From Succinivibrio sp. (GTDB lineage Bacteria; Pseudomonadota; Gammaproteobacteria; Enterobacterales; Succinivibrionaceae): a stretch of DNA of 56,244 nucleotides. Under the pieces are notes generated by a model. It had not been told where the DNA came from. It worked only from the letters and a program-made list of their open reading frames with translations, and did not search any database. Location: NCBI GenBank assembly GCA_017469335.1, contig JAFUGP010000197.1, forward strand, positions 1-56,244, in the 5' to 3' direction. Position 1 is the first letter of the stretch; every line of letters starts with the position of its first letter. The translations under genes were made by a program, and so were the position numbers. Below are positions 27,068-35,110 of this stretch, in pieces.

Positions 27068-27658
27068 ATGTCAGAACAGTTCATTAAGCCCGTGGCGCTG
27101 GAGAAGGGTTATCGTCTGCTCAATGTGGGCGGCACCGCACTGGTTTCGGCAAGTTTCGAGGGCGATCTCGATCTCATGCCGGCTACCTGGGTGGGTGCGC
27201 TCAACCTGGATCCTTTCCGCTGCACCGCCATTATCGACTCCACTCATTACACCCGCCGTCTGATGGAACAAAGCGGCATGTTTTCCCTGCAGCTGCCCAC
27301 CCTCTTCAATATCGAACCCACCATGTACTTAGGCGCCGTCAGCAAGAATGACGAGCCTGATAAGGTGAAGAAAAGCGGCATTGAGCTGTTTTATATGGAC
27401 GGTTACGATCTGCCGCTTGCCCGCGGCTGCGCGGCCTGGATGATCTTCAAAATCCTCAAGGAGCCCGAGAATGAGCGCAAGTACGATCTCTTCATCGGCG
27501 AGTGTGTGGCCGCCTGGGCCGACGAGCGGGTGTTCAAGGACGGACACTGGCAATTTGAGAAGGCCGATCCCAAGTTCAGCACCATCCATTACGTAGCCGG
27601 CAACCACTTCTACACCATGGGGCAGCCGCACTACACCAAACTCTCCATCGAGGGGTAA
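27068..27658 (+). CDS. flavin reductase family protein (FMN-binding split barrel)
   Basis: This 196-residue protein resembles the flavin reductase-like domain family, which binds FMN and reduces flavins with NAD(P)H or serves other electron-transfer roles. The family pattern is seen in GGTALVSASFEGDLDLMPA, then WVGALNLDPFRCTAIIDST and MEQSGMFSLQLPT, where strands contact the FMN phosphate. The later block KYDLFIGECVAAWADERV is also typical. The ATG at 27068 has AGGA 8 bases upstream, a promoter at 26939-26966 and a strong terminator at 27679-27710, so it is a single-gene transcript. The electron acceptor and physiological partner are unknown. Confidence 0.82.
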   Translation: MSEQFIKPVALEKGYRLLNVGGTALVSASFEGDLDLMPATWVGALNLDPFRCTAIIDSTHYTRRLMEQSGMFSLQLPTLFNIEPTMYLGAVSKNDEPDKVKKSGIELFYMDGYDLPLARGCAAWMIFKILKEPENERKYDLFIGECVAAWADERVFKDGHWQFEKADPKFSTIHYVAGNHFYTMGQPHYTKLSIEG

Positions 27659-27678
27659 TACGCCTCTATCCGCTCAAG

Positions 27679-27710
27679 CAGCGGAGCCTTTAAGGCCCCG
27701 CTGTTTTTTT
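27679..27710 (+). terminator. rho-independent terminator
   Basis: CAGCGG-A-GCC and GGC-C-CCGCTG pair with one internal mismatch around TTTAA, followed by seven T residues. It lies 20 bases past the flavin-reductase-like stop. Confidence 0.9.
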
Positions 27711-27763
27711 ATGTCCTCACTCCTGTTCCAACGCAGTGAGGGCGGGCCGTAACGGGGCAGTGG

Positions 27764-27812
27764 TTGACTTTTGGTGGGCATTAAACCAAAATTTGCCTGT
27801 TTTTAACCAAAA
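27764..27812 (+). promoter_or_regulatory. promoter and operator-like repeats of the sodium symporter gene
   Basis: TTGACT (27764-27769), 17 bp, then CAAAAT (27787-27792) form a moderate promoter. Overlapping it is an inverted repeat TTTTGGT-N9-ACCAAAA (27769-27791), and a further ACCAAAA copy (27806-27812) sits in TTTTTAACCAAAAA. The spacing of about 16 bases between arms suits a dimeric repressor. The regulator is not identifiable from this window. Confidence 0.45.
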
Positions 27813-27832
27813 ACAACAAGAGTGGAGTTTTT

Positions 27833-29230
27833 ATGGAGTCCAGAATAGGTTTTGCCACCAAATTGGGCGGCATTCTGGCTGCAGCCGGCTCGGCTGTGGG
27901 ATTGGGGAATATCTGGCGTTTTCCCATGCAGGCCGGACAGAACGGCGGCAGCGCTTTCATCGTGGTTTATCTGCTGTGCGTGCTGATTTTCGGCGTACCG
28001 CTGTTAATCGCGGAGTTCTCCATCGGTCGGCATGCCCGGGCCAATACCGGGGATGCCTTCAAAATCCTCACTCCAAGCAGTCACTGGCGCTGGGTGGGCC
28101 CTCTGACCGTGCTGGTGGCCTTCCTGATTATCTGCTACTACCATCTGGTGGGCGGCTGGGTGCTCTTCTACAGCTTTGATGCCATCACCGGTACCTTTGT
28201 GCGGCTCTCTGAGCAGGTAGCCGCGGGGCAGACCGATGCCTTTGCCAACAACTTCATAGGGTACATCACCAATCCCTACACCCCGCTCCTCACCATGGTG
28301 CTGTTCATGGGCCTGACCCATTTCATCATAACCCGCGGCGTGCAGAAGGGGATTGAGCGCTCCTCGCGCATCCTGATGCCTGCGCTGTTCATCATCATGC
28401 TGATGCTGGTGGTATTCGCCTGGAACATGCCTGGCCGCAGTGAAGGCCTGAGCTTTCTCTTTCACCTAGACCCCTCGGCCATTACCCCCTCGGTGGTGCT
28501 GGCCGCGCTGGCGCAGTGCTTTTATTCCTTAAGTCTGGGCATGGGTCTTATCACCTACGCCTCCTATTTCAAACGTGAAGACAACTTGGGCAAAAACGCC
28601 GTGAGCGTGGCCTCCATGGATACGCTGGTGGCAGTGCTGGCCGGCATGATCATCTTCCCGGCAGTGTTCTCGGTGGCAGGCGTGCAACCTGCCGAGGGCG
28701 CCGGTCTGGTCTTTATTGTGCTGCCTGACGTGTTCAACTCGGCCTTGAGCAATACCCCCTTCTTGGGCTGGCTGATCCCCACGCTGTTCTATCTGCTGCT
28801 GCTCTTTGCCGCCCTGACCTCCTGCGTGTTCCTGCATGAGGTGGTCACCGCCTTTGTCGCCGAAACCTTTGAGTGGAGCCGCAACAAAGCCGCCACCGCT
28901 GTTTCCCTGAGCGCCATGGCCCTAGGCGCCATCTGCTCGCTGTCCATGGGACCGCTGTCCTGGTTTACGCTGGGCGGACTGAACATATTTGATCTGTTTG
29001 ACACCGTGACCGCCAAGTTCATGCTGCCTGTCACCGGCATGCTGACCTGCCTGTACGTAGGCTGGAGACTGCACCTGCGCAAGCTGTGGGTAGAACTGAC
29101 TTCCCACGGTCAGGTAAAAGTAAGCTGGCTGGTGCCTTTCATGATCTGCATGCGCTATATCTGCCCCATCATCATCGGCATCATTATGATCACGCAGCTG
29201 CTTGCTCTCTTCGGCATTGAGGTTTTCTGA
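27833..29230 (+). CDS. neurotransmitter:sodium symporter (NSS) family transporter
   Basis: Sodium-coupled amino-acid or related solute importer of the LeuT fold, with about twelve transmembrane helices. TM1 carries the family signature AAAGSAVGLGNIWRFP (16-31), with sodium and substrate ligands. Further conserved pieces are GVPLLIAEFSIGRHAR, SLSLGMGLITYASYF (TM6 region) and FLHEVVTAFVAE. The length is 465. A weak ribosome site (GGAG) lies 7 bases before the ATG. The substrate is not determined; bacterial relatives carry Leu, Trp, Tyr or Met. It is monocistronic, with an operator-like promoter and its own terminator (29258-29281). Confidence 0.93.
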   Translation: MESRIGFATKLGGILAAAGSAVGLGNIWRFPMQAGQNGGSAFIVVYLLCVLIFGVPLLIAEFSIGRHARANTGDAFKILTPSSHWRWVGPLTVLVAFLIICYYHLVGGWVLFYSFDAITGTFVRLSEQVAAGQTDAFANNFIGYITNPYTPLLTMVLFMGLTHFIITRGVQKGIERSSRILMPALFIIMLMLVVFAWNMPGRSEGLSFLFHLDPSAITPSVVLAALAQCFYSLSLGMGLITYASYFKREDNLGKNAVSVASMDTLVAVLAGMIIFPAVFSVAGVQPAEGAGLVFIVLPDVFNSALSNTPFLGWLIPTLFYLLLLFAALTSCVFLHEVVTAFVAETFEWSRNKAATAVSLSAMALGAICSLSMGPLSWFTLGGLNIFDLFDTVTAKFMLPVTGMLTCLYVGWRLHLRKLWVELTSHGQVKVSWLVPFMICMRYICPIIIGIIMITQLLALFGIEVF

Positions 29231-29257
29231 ATATTGCAGCAGAGATCTTTTGCTAAG

Positions 29258-29281
29258 GCGGCGCTATGGCGCCGCTTTTTT
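29258..29281 (+). terminator. rho-independent terminator of the sodium symporter gene
   Basis: GCGGCGC (29258-29264) pairs perfectly with GCGCCGC (29269-29275) across a four-base loop, followed by six T residues. Confidence 0.92.
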
Positions 29282-29450
29282 CTTTTTCAACTGGTTATTC
29301 TCTACCAGAGGCCCTGGTTATCATAATTTGCCTCTCCCCAAAATAGACCTTCAGCAATCTGCGTTTCAGCCGTTAACCCGGGTAAGGAGTGATTGAGTTC
29401 ACAACTTTAACATCAGTAAAAGATGCCCAGCAAAAGATATTTGACACAAC

Positions 29451-29479
29451 TCACAGCAGATGGGATAATGCACTAAAAT
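29451..29479 (+). promoter_or_regulatory. strong sigma-70 promoter of the small membrane protein gene
   Basis: Perfect -35 TTGACA (29451-29456), 17 bp, -10 TAAAAT (29474-29479, one mismatch). Predicted start is near 29486, giving a leader of about 19 bases with GGAAGG before the ATG. Confidence 0.8.
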
Positions 29480-29504
29480 TCAAGACAATTTTGGAAGGTA
29501 GGCT

Positions 29505-29744
29505 ATGGCAGACAAAAAAGTAAGAGAAGATGTTGTAAAATCAAGAAAAATACTGTTTCTGCCATGGTGGCTGGCGGAAATAATTTTCAGCGTTACCTTG
29601 ATTTTGGTAGCATACATGTACAGTGAGACCATCATCACTGCTGCCCGCGAGATTGATCTGGGGATCTTTGGCATCAAGCCCAAACTGGAGCATGTCAGCC
29701 CGCAGGACGAGAGAATTAAGGCCCTAAGTCACGCCTTTGAATGA
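29505..29744 (+). CDS. small membrane protein of unknown function (79 residues)
   Basis: A basic N-terminus (MADKKVREDVVKSRK) is followed by a hydrophobic stretch (about 16-41, ILFLPWWLAEIIFSVTLIL) that should form one membrane helix. A mixed segment and a charged C-terminal tail follow. I do not recognise the family. The gene is well supported: near-consensus promoter (29451-29479), GGAAGG 6 bases before the ATG, and a perfect terminator at 29761-29785, so it is a self-contained transcription unit. The positive-inside pattern suggests that the N-terminus is cytoplasmic. It is the only gene between the sodium symporter and the tRNAs. Confidence 0.78.
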   Translation: MADKKVREDVVKSRKILFLPWWLAEIIFSVTLILVAYMYSETIITAAREIDLGIFGIKPKLEHVSPQDERIKALSHAFE

Positions 29745-29760
29745 GCACGAACAAACTTTG

Positions 29761-29785
29761 AACCCGGGTTGAGTCCCGGGTTTTT
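29761..29785 (+). terminator. rho-independent terminator
   Basis: AACCCGGG pairs perfectly with CCCGGGTT across TTGAGT, followed by a short T-run. It lies 16 bases after the small membrane protein stop. Confidence 0.88.
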
Positions 29786-29911
29786 AGTCTCTGCCATCTC
29801 CAAGAGCCCGCGCAAAATCCAACTGCCCCGTTCAAGCGCAGCGAGGAGATTAAAAAGGCGGGAGGGAGAATAAAAAAAGCAACCCTACGGTTGCCTGCAA
29901 AAACAAGAGGT

Positions 29912-29996
29912 TGGTGCGAAAGAAGGGACTCGAACCCTTACGCCTCTCGGTACTAGCACCTGAAGCTAGCGCGTCTACCAATTCCGCCACTTTCGC
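29912..29996 (-). tRNA. tRNA-Leu(CAG)
   Basis: Minus-strand cloverleaf. The acceptor stem GCGAAAG/CTTTCGC is followed by A and an encoded CCA (29912-29914). The D-arm is TGGCGGAATTGGTAGACGCG, the anticodon stem CTAGC/GCTAG has loop TTCAGGT (anticodon CAG, codon CUG), a short variable arm is present, and the T-loop is GGTTCGAGTCC. The body is almost identical to E. coli leuT. It sits 6 bases downstream of tRNA-Arg and is presumably co-transcribed. Confidence 0.97.
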
Positions 29997-30002
29997 ACTA
30001 TA

Positions 30003-30076
30003 CGATCCCGATGAGATTCGAACTCACGACCACCGGCTTCGGAGGCCGATACTCTATCCAGCTGAGCTACGGGATC
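30003..30076 (-). tRNA. tRNA-Arg(CCG), CCA not encoded
   Basis: Minus-strand cloverleaf of 74 bases. The acceptor is GATCCCG/CGGGATC with discriminator G, the D-arm TAGCTCAGCTGGATAGAG, the anticodon loop CTCCGAA (anticodon CCG, codon CGG), and the T-arm GAGTTCGAATCTC. The three bases after the discriminator read TAT, so the CCA end must be added enzymatically, unlike the neighbouring tRNA-Leu. It corresponds to E. coli argX, whose operon also contains leuT; hisR and proM are missing here. Confidence 0.95.
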
Positions 30077-30284
30077 ACAGTAGAATCTCTGAGATTCGGT
30101 GCGAGCATTATACCAACATTATTCCCACTTTCAACAATAAAATGTAAAATGACAGCAGTTTTTATAAATTACAACGTCCTCGACGTCACCAGAGCCCTGT
30201 CGGAAGAAGAAATCTTCGGCATTGAGAGTTGTTAGATTTTACTGCAGGGTAGCGGTCGGCAGGACTACCTGGCGTAAGCAGGCT

Positions 30285-31025
30285 ATGGAAGATATCAGAC
30301 GAAATTTTCGCGGCATCCGCGCCGTGTACGGAGAAGAGGGTTTTGAGGCTCTGCAAGCAGCGGAGGTCATGATTGTCGGCATAGGCGGTGTGGGCTCATG
30401 GTTGGCCGAAGCATTATGCCGCAGTGCCGTGGGCTCACTGGTGCTCATAGACTCGGATCGTATCGAGCTGACCAACGTCAACCGTCAGTCCCACACTACC
30501 TCCAAGACGGGGGGACTGCTTAAAACCGAGGTGCTGGGAGAACGCCTTAAGGAGATCAACCCGGCTCTCAAACTGCGCACCCTGGCGCTGCGTCTGTCCT
30601 CCGAGAATATCGATGAGGTGATGGCTGATGCTCCCCTCTATGTGGGAGAGGCCATCGATGACGTGGAAGCCAAGGCTCACCTGTGCAGTTACCTCTATAA
30701 ACATCACCATGAGTTCATCGTCTCCGGCGGCGCCGGCGGACGTGCCGATCCCAGACGTCTGGCCCTGGGCGATCTCTCCCAGGCCAAAGGCGATGCTCTC
30801 ATTGCCAGACTGCGCTATTTGCTGCGCCGCGATTATGACTTCCCCAAGGGGGGCGAGTTCATGAACATACCCTGCACCTATTCAAGCGAAAAACCGGTTT
30901 ACTCGCCCAAGGACAGTTACGTATCAGGCGATCTGCCGGCCTTCGGGGCCTGCATGACCGTAACCGCCTCGGCCGGACTTTTGATGGCCTCCTGGCTGAT
31001 GCGCAGAATTGTGGCTCGGGATTAG
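30285..31025 (+). CDS. tcdA: tRNA threonylcarbamoyladenosine dehydratase
   Basis: E1-like ThiF-family enzyme that uses ATP to cyclise t6A37 of tRNAs into ct6A. The nucleotide-binding glycine loop VGIGGVGSWLAEAL lies near residues 31-44, followed by LIDSDRIELTNVNRQ with the Asp and Arg that bind ATP. The later block SGGAGGRADP is typical of TcdA/CsdL. The C-terminal SGDLPAFGACMTVTAS aligns with the E. coli active-site region. The ATG at 30285 gives 246 residues (E. coli 268), slightly short between the ATP domain and the C-terminus. An earlier start at 30222 would add a non-homologous stretch. The ribosome site is weak. Confidence 0.88.
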   Translation: MEDIRRNFRGIRAVYGEEGFEALQAAEVMIVGIGGVGSWLAEALCRSAVGSLVLIDSDRIELTNVNRQSHTTSKTGGLLKTEVLGERLKEINPALKLRTLALRLSSENIDEVMADAPLYVGEAIDDVEAKAHLCSYLYKHHHEFIVSGGAGGRADPRRLALGDLSQAKGDALIARLRYLLRRDYDFPKGGEFMNIPCTYSSEKPVYSPKDSYVSGDLPAFGACMTVTASAGLLMASWLMRRIVARD

Positions 31026-31089
31026 TTCCCCACAACACTAAAAAACATGACACCCACGCACCCTGCCTCAGAAAAACGGAGTTTATGGA

Positions 31090-32976
31090 ATGAACGAATT
31101 TGAGCGGACCCTGCAGTACTTAAGAAGTAAGCTGCCCGAATACCTCGCGCAGCGCGGCATCAATCCGCAGGCCAAATTCAACTGCCTCAACCCGGCTCAC
31201 AAGGAAAACCTGCCCACCATGAGCTACCGTGAGCAGGACCAGACGGTACAGTGCTTCAACTGCCATGTCTCCTACGACATCTTCAAACTCATTGGTATCG
31301 ATTACAACCTGCAGAGTTTTGAGGAGCAGTTTGCCAAAGCGCACGAAATCTTCATCGGTGCCATGCCCTACAACCTGCAGGATCAGCTCTATGAGTACCT
31401 AAGACAAAGAAACTCCAACGTCCGCCCCGGCTTTGCCGCCGCCAACGATTACCGTGCCGAACAGACCCCGGGCGGCGCCTCGGTGGTTTATACCCGCGAA
31501 TTTCAGCCTGCCCAGCCCGGGGCCTTCAAGATGTCCAACACCTTTATGCCGCAGGAGCGTCGCCAGGTCCAGGATACCCGCCTGGGCGCTGGGACGGGTG
31601 CCGCCACAACGCAAAGTCCCTTCGGCTTCGGGGGTGGCGGTCAGGGGTTTGGCCAGAATCCCTTCAGCAATTTTGCCTCCCAGAACAACCGCGCGCCGGC
31701 CTCCTTTGCCCCGCAGGGTACCGCGTTCGGGACACCCGCCGAAGGCAGTACCGATTATTCCGAGTACTACAAGCAGTGCCAGTTGCAGCTCGATCGCACG
31801 GATTATTTCAGACAACGCGGCATCTCCGATGAGGTAATACGCCGCTTCCGCCTGGGCTATGACGACCACTGCGAGGCCGGTTTTGACCAAAGCGGCGGGA
31901 AGATCCTCTGGCGCGCGGCCATCATACCCTACAGCGATCACGCCTACATCGCGCGCAACACTGACCGCAATGCCCCGCCTGCCGAGCGTTTCAAACACCG
32001 CGGCGGGGGTGACTTTTTCAACAAGCAGGTGTTGGACAAGCCCGGTACGGTGTTCGTCACCGAAGGCGAGTTTGACGCCTTAAGTCTGGAAACACTGGGT
32101 TACAGTGCCGTTTCCTTAGGAGGCAGCGGTAACGTGCGCTATCTGCTCGAATACCTCAAGACCCGCGGCAACGATCTGCAGCTGTACATCTGCATGGATA
32201 ACGACGAGGCGGGCGAGGAGGCTGCCAAGCAGCTGGCTTCGGGACTGTATGCCCTGCACATTCCCTATCACCGGGTCAATCTCTCCTTTCCCTACAAGGA
32301 TCCCAACGAGGCTCTCTGCGCCGATCGCGATGCCTTCAAGGAGCGTCTGGACAACTTAAAGGAGCTGCTCTCCTTCAAACTGCTGCCTCCCGAGCTGCCC
32401 AAAGGAGAACACTCCTTCATCACTTCACCGGAGGAGCTCAACGCGCTCAAATTAAGTCCCGCCTTCTACAGTCTGGGCGGCAGTGCGCAGCTGTTGCGCA
32501 ATCTCATGGCCGACATCCTCAACAGCCGCTTGTGCCACGTGGTATATGCCGCCGGGCGCAGCCAGTGGCTGTATCTGTGCTCGCAATTAAAGCTGCCTTC
32601 AGGCCAAAATCAGCTGCCCGAGTCGTTGCAGGCGTTAAATCCCAGGCTGCTGCCCTTAGACGGCAGCGATCCCATCAAGACCATTCGCACCGCAGTCAAT
32701 GCCTTACGTCTGCAGGGTGAAGGTGAATTTGTCACCGTGGTGGATCTGTGCGCCTACACTCCGGAGCAGAGTGTGGCTTACGCTCTGGAGTTAAGCCGCC
32801 TAGCCGAGGTGTTGGGCATGCCGTTTATGGCTTTGTGTAATGTCAAAAGCGCTCCTCTGGTGGAGGCGGTGGCCCTGCAGCATCTGGATGTCAGCGCTGC
32901 CGACGAGCACTTCATTCTCAGCGGTTTTGACGGCTCCGGACGGAGTTTGAACTTCAAGAAATTCCGCGGGGTCTGA
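31090..32976 (+). CDS. TOPRIM primase-like protein with degenerate DnaB/Twinkle-type C-terminus
   Basis: 628 residues in four parts. (1) A CHC2-type zinc finger: C32, H37, C55 and C58, with the primase-like PAHKENLPTMSY and CFNC blocks. (2) A Gly/Gln/Phe/Asn-rich flexible linker (about 165-215). (3) A TOPRIM domain after DYFRQRGISDEVIRRFRLGY, with catalytic E325 in VFVTEGEFDALS, D370 and D372 in MDNDEAGEEAA, and the gp4/Twinkle-like KDPNEAL. (4) A C-terminal part (about 440-628) whose VVYAAGRSQWL and TVVDLCAYTPEQ...VLGMPFMALCNV resemble the RecA core of DnaB-type helicases but lack the Walker A GKT. It is not E. coli-type DnaG, which has no RecA part. The rep start follows after 4 bases. The role is unknown. 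Confidence 0.75.
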   Translation: MNEFERTLQYLRSKLPEYLAQRGINPQAKFNCLNPAHKENLPTMSYREQDQTVQCFNCHVSYDIFKLIGIDYNLQSFEEQFAKAHEIFIGAMPYNLQDQLYEYLRQRNSNVRPGFAAANDYRAEQTPGGASVVYTREFQPAQPGAFKMSNTFMPQERRQVQDTRLGAGTGAATTQSPFGFGGGGQGFGQNPFSNFASQNNRAPASFAPQGTAFGTPAEGSTDYSEYYKQCQLQLDRTDYFRQRGISDEVIRRFRLGYDDHCEAGFDQSGGKILWRAAIIPYSDHAYIARNTDRNAPPAERFKHRGGGDFFNKQVLDKPGTVFVTEGEFDALSLETLGYSAVSLGGSGNVRYLLEYLKTRGNDLQLYICMDNDEAGEEAAKQLASGLYALHIPYHRVNLSFPYKDPNEALCADRDAFKERLDNLKELLSFKLLPPELPKGEHSFITSPEELNALKLSPAFYSLGGSAQLLRNLMADILNSRLCHVVYAAGRSQWLYLCSQLKLPSGQNQLPESLQALNPRLLPLDGSDPIKTIRTAVNALRLQGEGEFVTVVDLCAYTPEQSVAYALELSRLAEVLGMPFMALCNVKSAPLVEAVALQHLDVSAADEHFILSGFDGSGRSLNFKKFRGV

Positions 32977-32980
32977 CCTA

Positions 32981-35020
32981 GTGCAGCTCAACGCGGCGCA
33001 GCAGCAGGCCGTTGACTGCTGCCGCGGCCCCTGTCTGGTGTTAGCCGGAGCCGGCTCGGGCAAGACCGGCGTCATCACCGCCAAGATAGTCAGCCTAATT
33101 CAAGAGAGGCACTTAGATCCTGCCCGCATCTGCGCGGTCACCTTCACCAACAAAGCCGCCGCCGAGATGCGCGAGCGCGTCAAAAACCGCCTGGGGATCA
33201 GTGCCCAGGCCGTCACCATCTCCACATTTCACTCCTTGGGTCTGTCCATCCTGCTCAAGGAATACCGCTTTGCCGGCCTGCAGGGTAACTTTACCCTCAT
33301 CGATGAGGCCGACTCACGTGATCTGCTGCGCTTCGTGCTGCAGGAGAATCATCCTGAGCTTTTGGAGGAGCGGGGCACCGGCGTTGCCATCGAGGAGTGC
33401 CAGGAGCACATCAGTACCTGGAAAAACGCGCTCATCGCTCCTGACGAGTTGGAAGGTCAGGGGGAGTTTCGAGAGGTCTATGCCGATTACACCGCCTACC
33501 TGCGTGCGTGTAATCTGGTGGATTTTGACGATCTTATCTACCTGACCACCCGCCTGCTGCAGCGCTATGAGGAGCCGCGGGTACGCTGGCAGGGCAGTTT
33601 TGACTATCTGCTCATCGACGAATATCAGGATACCAATCCCACACAGTATCAGTTGTTCATGCTGTTATGCGCCACTCACCGCAACTTCACGGTGGTAGGA
33701 GATGACGATCAATGCATCTACTCCTGGCGGGGTGCCAGACGCGAGAATTTAAAACTGCTCTCCGAGGACTTTCCCGATCTTAAGGTCATCATGCTCGAGC
33801 AGAATTACCGTTCAACCCAGCGGGTGCTGGACTGCGCCAATGCCCTGATCGCCGGCAATGACCATATTTACGAGAAAAAACTCTTCACCGCCAATGCCCA
33901 GGGTGAGGAGGTGGACATCTACAAGCTTGCCTCACCGCAGGATGAGAGTGAACACATTGCCGCGCTCATCACGCAGCTGCATATCGACGAAAAACGCCCC
34001 TACCGGGATTTTGCCGTGCTCTACCGCAGCAATTTTCAGGCACTCTCCATCCAAAAAGAGCTTAATTTGGCCGACATTCCCTGTCAGGTTACCGGCAGCA
34101 CCGATTTCTTTGCCCTGCCCGAGGTGCTGGACATCAAGGCCTGGTGCTCGTTCTTGTGTAACCCCCAGGATAATATGGCGCTGTTGCGCATCATCAACAA
34201 ACCCCTGCGCGGTATCGGTCTGCAGACCATTGCCGCCTACGCAAAGGCCAGTACTTTAAACGGACGCAGCATCTTTGACAATATGCTCGACAGCGACATC
34301 AACCGTAAGTTGCAGCCCCCTCAGATGAAGAGCGTGGCGCAGCTGCTCTCGCTGGTTACCGCGCTGCGCCAGCGTCTCAACGCTCACGAAGATCTGTATC
34401 TGACCGAGCAGCTGTTAAGCGAAAGCGGCTATGACCGCTACCTGCGGGCCCTGCCGCTGACCGAGCGGCAAATCGACTTCAAGTTCAAGAACGCGCGCAA
34501 GTTCATGCGCTGGATGAGCGACCTGGTAGCCGGGCGGCACGGCACTCACCGCCACAGTTTTGCCGAGGCCTTAAACCGCCTTAGTCTGCGTGAGAGGCTC
34601 TCACGCGATGATGAGGATGGCACCCCCGATGCCGTGCAGCTGCTCACGCTGCACTCGGCCAAGGGTCTGGAGTTTCCGGTGGTACTGCTCGCAGGCTGCA
34701 ATGAAGGGCTGCTGCCGCATGAGAGCAGCTTTGAGGTTGAGGACGGGGTACAGGAAGAGCGGCGCCTGGCCTATGTGGGCATGACCCGCGCCCGCGAGAA
34801 ACTTATTCTGCTCTACAGCGCTCCCTCCATGGACAAGCGCGGCAAGATCATCAATCTGCAAAGCCGCTTTTTAGATGAGCTGCCCCAGGAAGGGGTACGC
34901 CGCTTTGACCCGGGGCAGTATCCCCCCCGCCAAAGCGGGCACTTTGAGGCCGACCTGAACCGCGCCGAAGATGCCCTATTGGAAATGTTGCGGCAGACCG
35001 GCGCTACGACAACAACTTGA
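32981..35020 (+). CDS. rep: ATP-dependent DNA helicase Rep
   Basis: Superfamily 1A 3'-5' helicase that clears protein roadblocks and assists replication restart. It opens MQLNAAQQQAVDCCRGPCLV, with Walker A LAGAGSGKTGV (about 21-31), AVTFTNKAAAEMRERV, motif II LIDEYQDTNPTQ, GDDDQCIYSWRGAR, TLHSAKGLEFPVV and ERRLAYVGMTRAREK. It is 679 residues against 673 for E. coli Rep, with homology throughout. The start is a GTG at 32981, 4 bases after the stop of the primase-like gene, suggesting that the two proteins are made together. The C-terminus is short and Thr-rich (GATTTT). Confidence 0.95.
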   Translation: MQLNAAQQQAVDCCRGPCLVLAGAGSGKTGVITAKIVSLIQERHLDPARICAVTFTNKAAAEMRERVKNRLGISAQAVTISTFHSLGLSILLKEYRFAGLQGNFTLIDEADSRDLLRFVLQENHPELLEERGTGVAIEECQEHISTWKNALIAPDELEGQGEFREVYADYTAYLRACNLVDFDDLIYLTTRLLQRYEEPRVRWQGSFDYLLIDEYQDTNPTQYQLFMLLCATHRNFTVVGDDDQCIYSWRGARRENLKLLSEDFPDLKVIMLEQNYRSTQRVLDCANALIAGNDHIYEKKLFTANAQGEEVDIYKLASPQDESEHIAALITQLHIDEKRPYRDFAVLYRSNFQALSIQKELNLADIPCQVTGSTDFFALPEVLDIKAWCSFLCNPQDNMALLRIINKPLRGIGLQTIAAYAKASTLNGRSIFDNMLDSDINRKLQPPQMKSVAQLLSLVTALRQRLNAHEDLYLTEQLLSESGYDRYLRALPLTERQIDFKFKNARKFMRWMSDLVAGRHGTHRHSFAEALNRLSLRERLSRDDEDGTPDAVQLLTLHSAKGLEFPVVLLAGCNEGLLPHESSFEVEDGVQEERRLAYVGMTRAREKLILLYSAPSMDKRGKIINLQSRFLDELPQEGVRRFDPGQYPPRQSGHFEADLNRAEDALLEMLRQTGATTTT

Positions 35021-35054
35021 CCTGGTACGGACTGACTTGGAGGTTATAAAGCTC

Positions 35055-35085
35055 AAAAACCACGTCCCTGACTTGAGGGCCGTGG
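35055..35085 (-). terminator. terminator of the amino-acid binding protein gene
   Basis: On the minus strand CCACG-G-CCCT pairs with AGGG-A-CGTGG (one internal mismatch) around a six-base loop, followed by TTTTT. It lies 26 bases past the stop at 35111. It faces the end of rep and could also act on the plus strand only weakly. Confidence 0.75.
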
Positions 35086-35110
35086 TCGATGTGGGTCGGA
35101 TGACAGAGGA

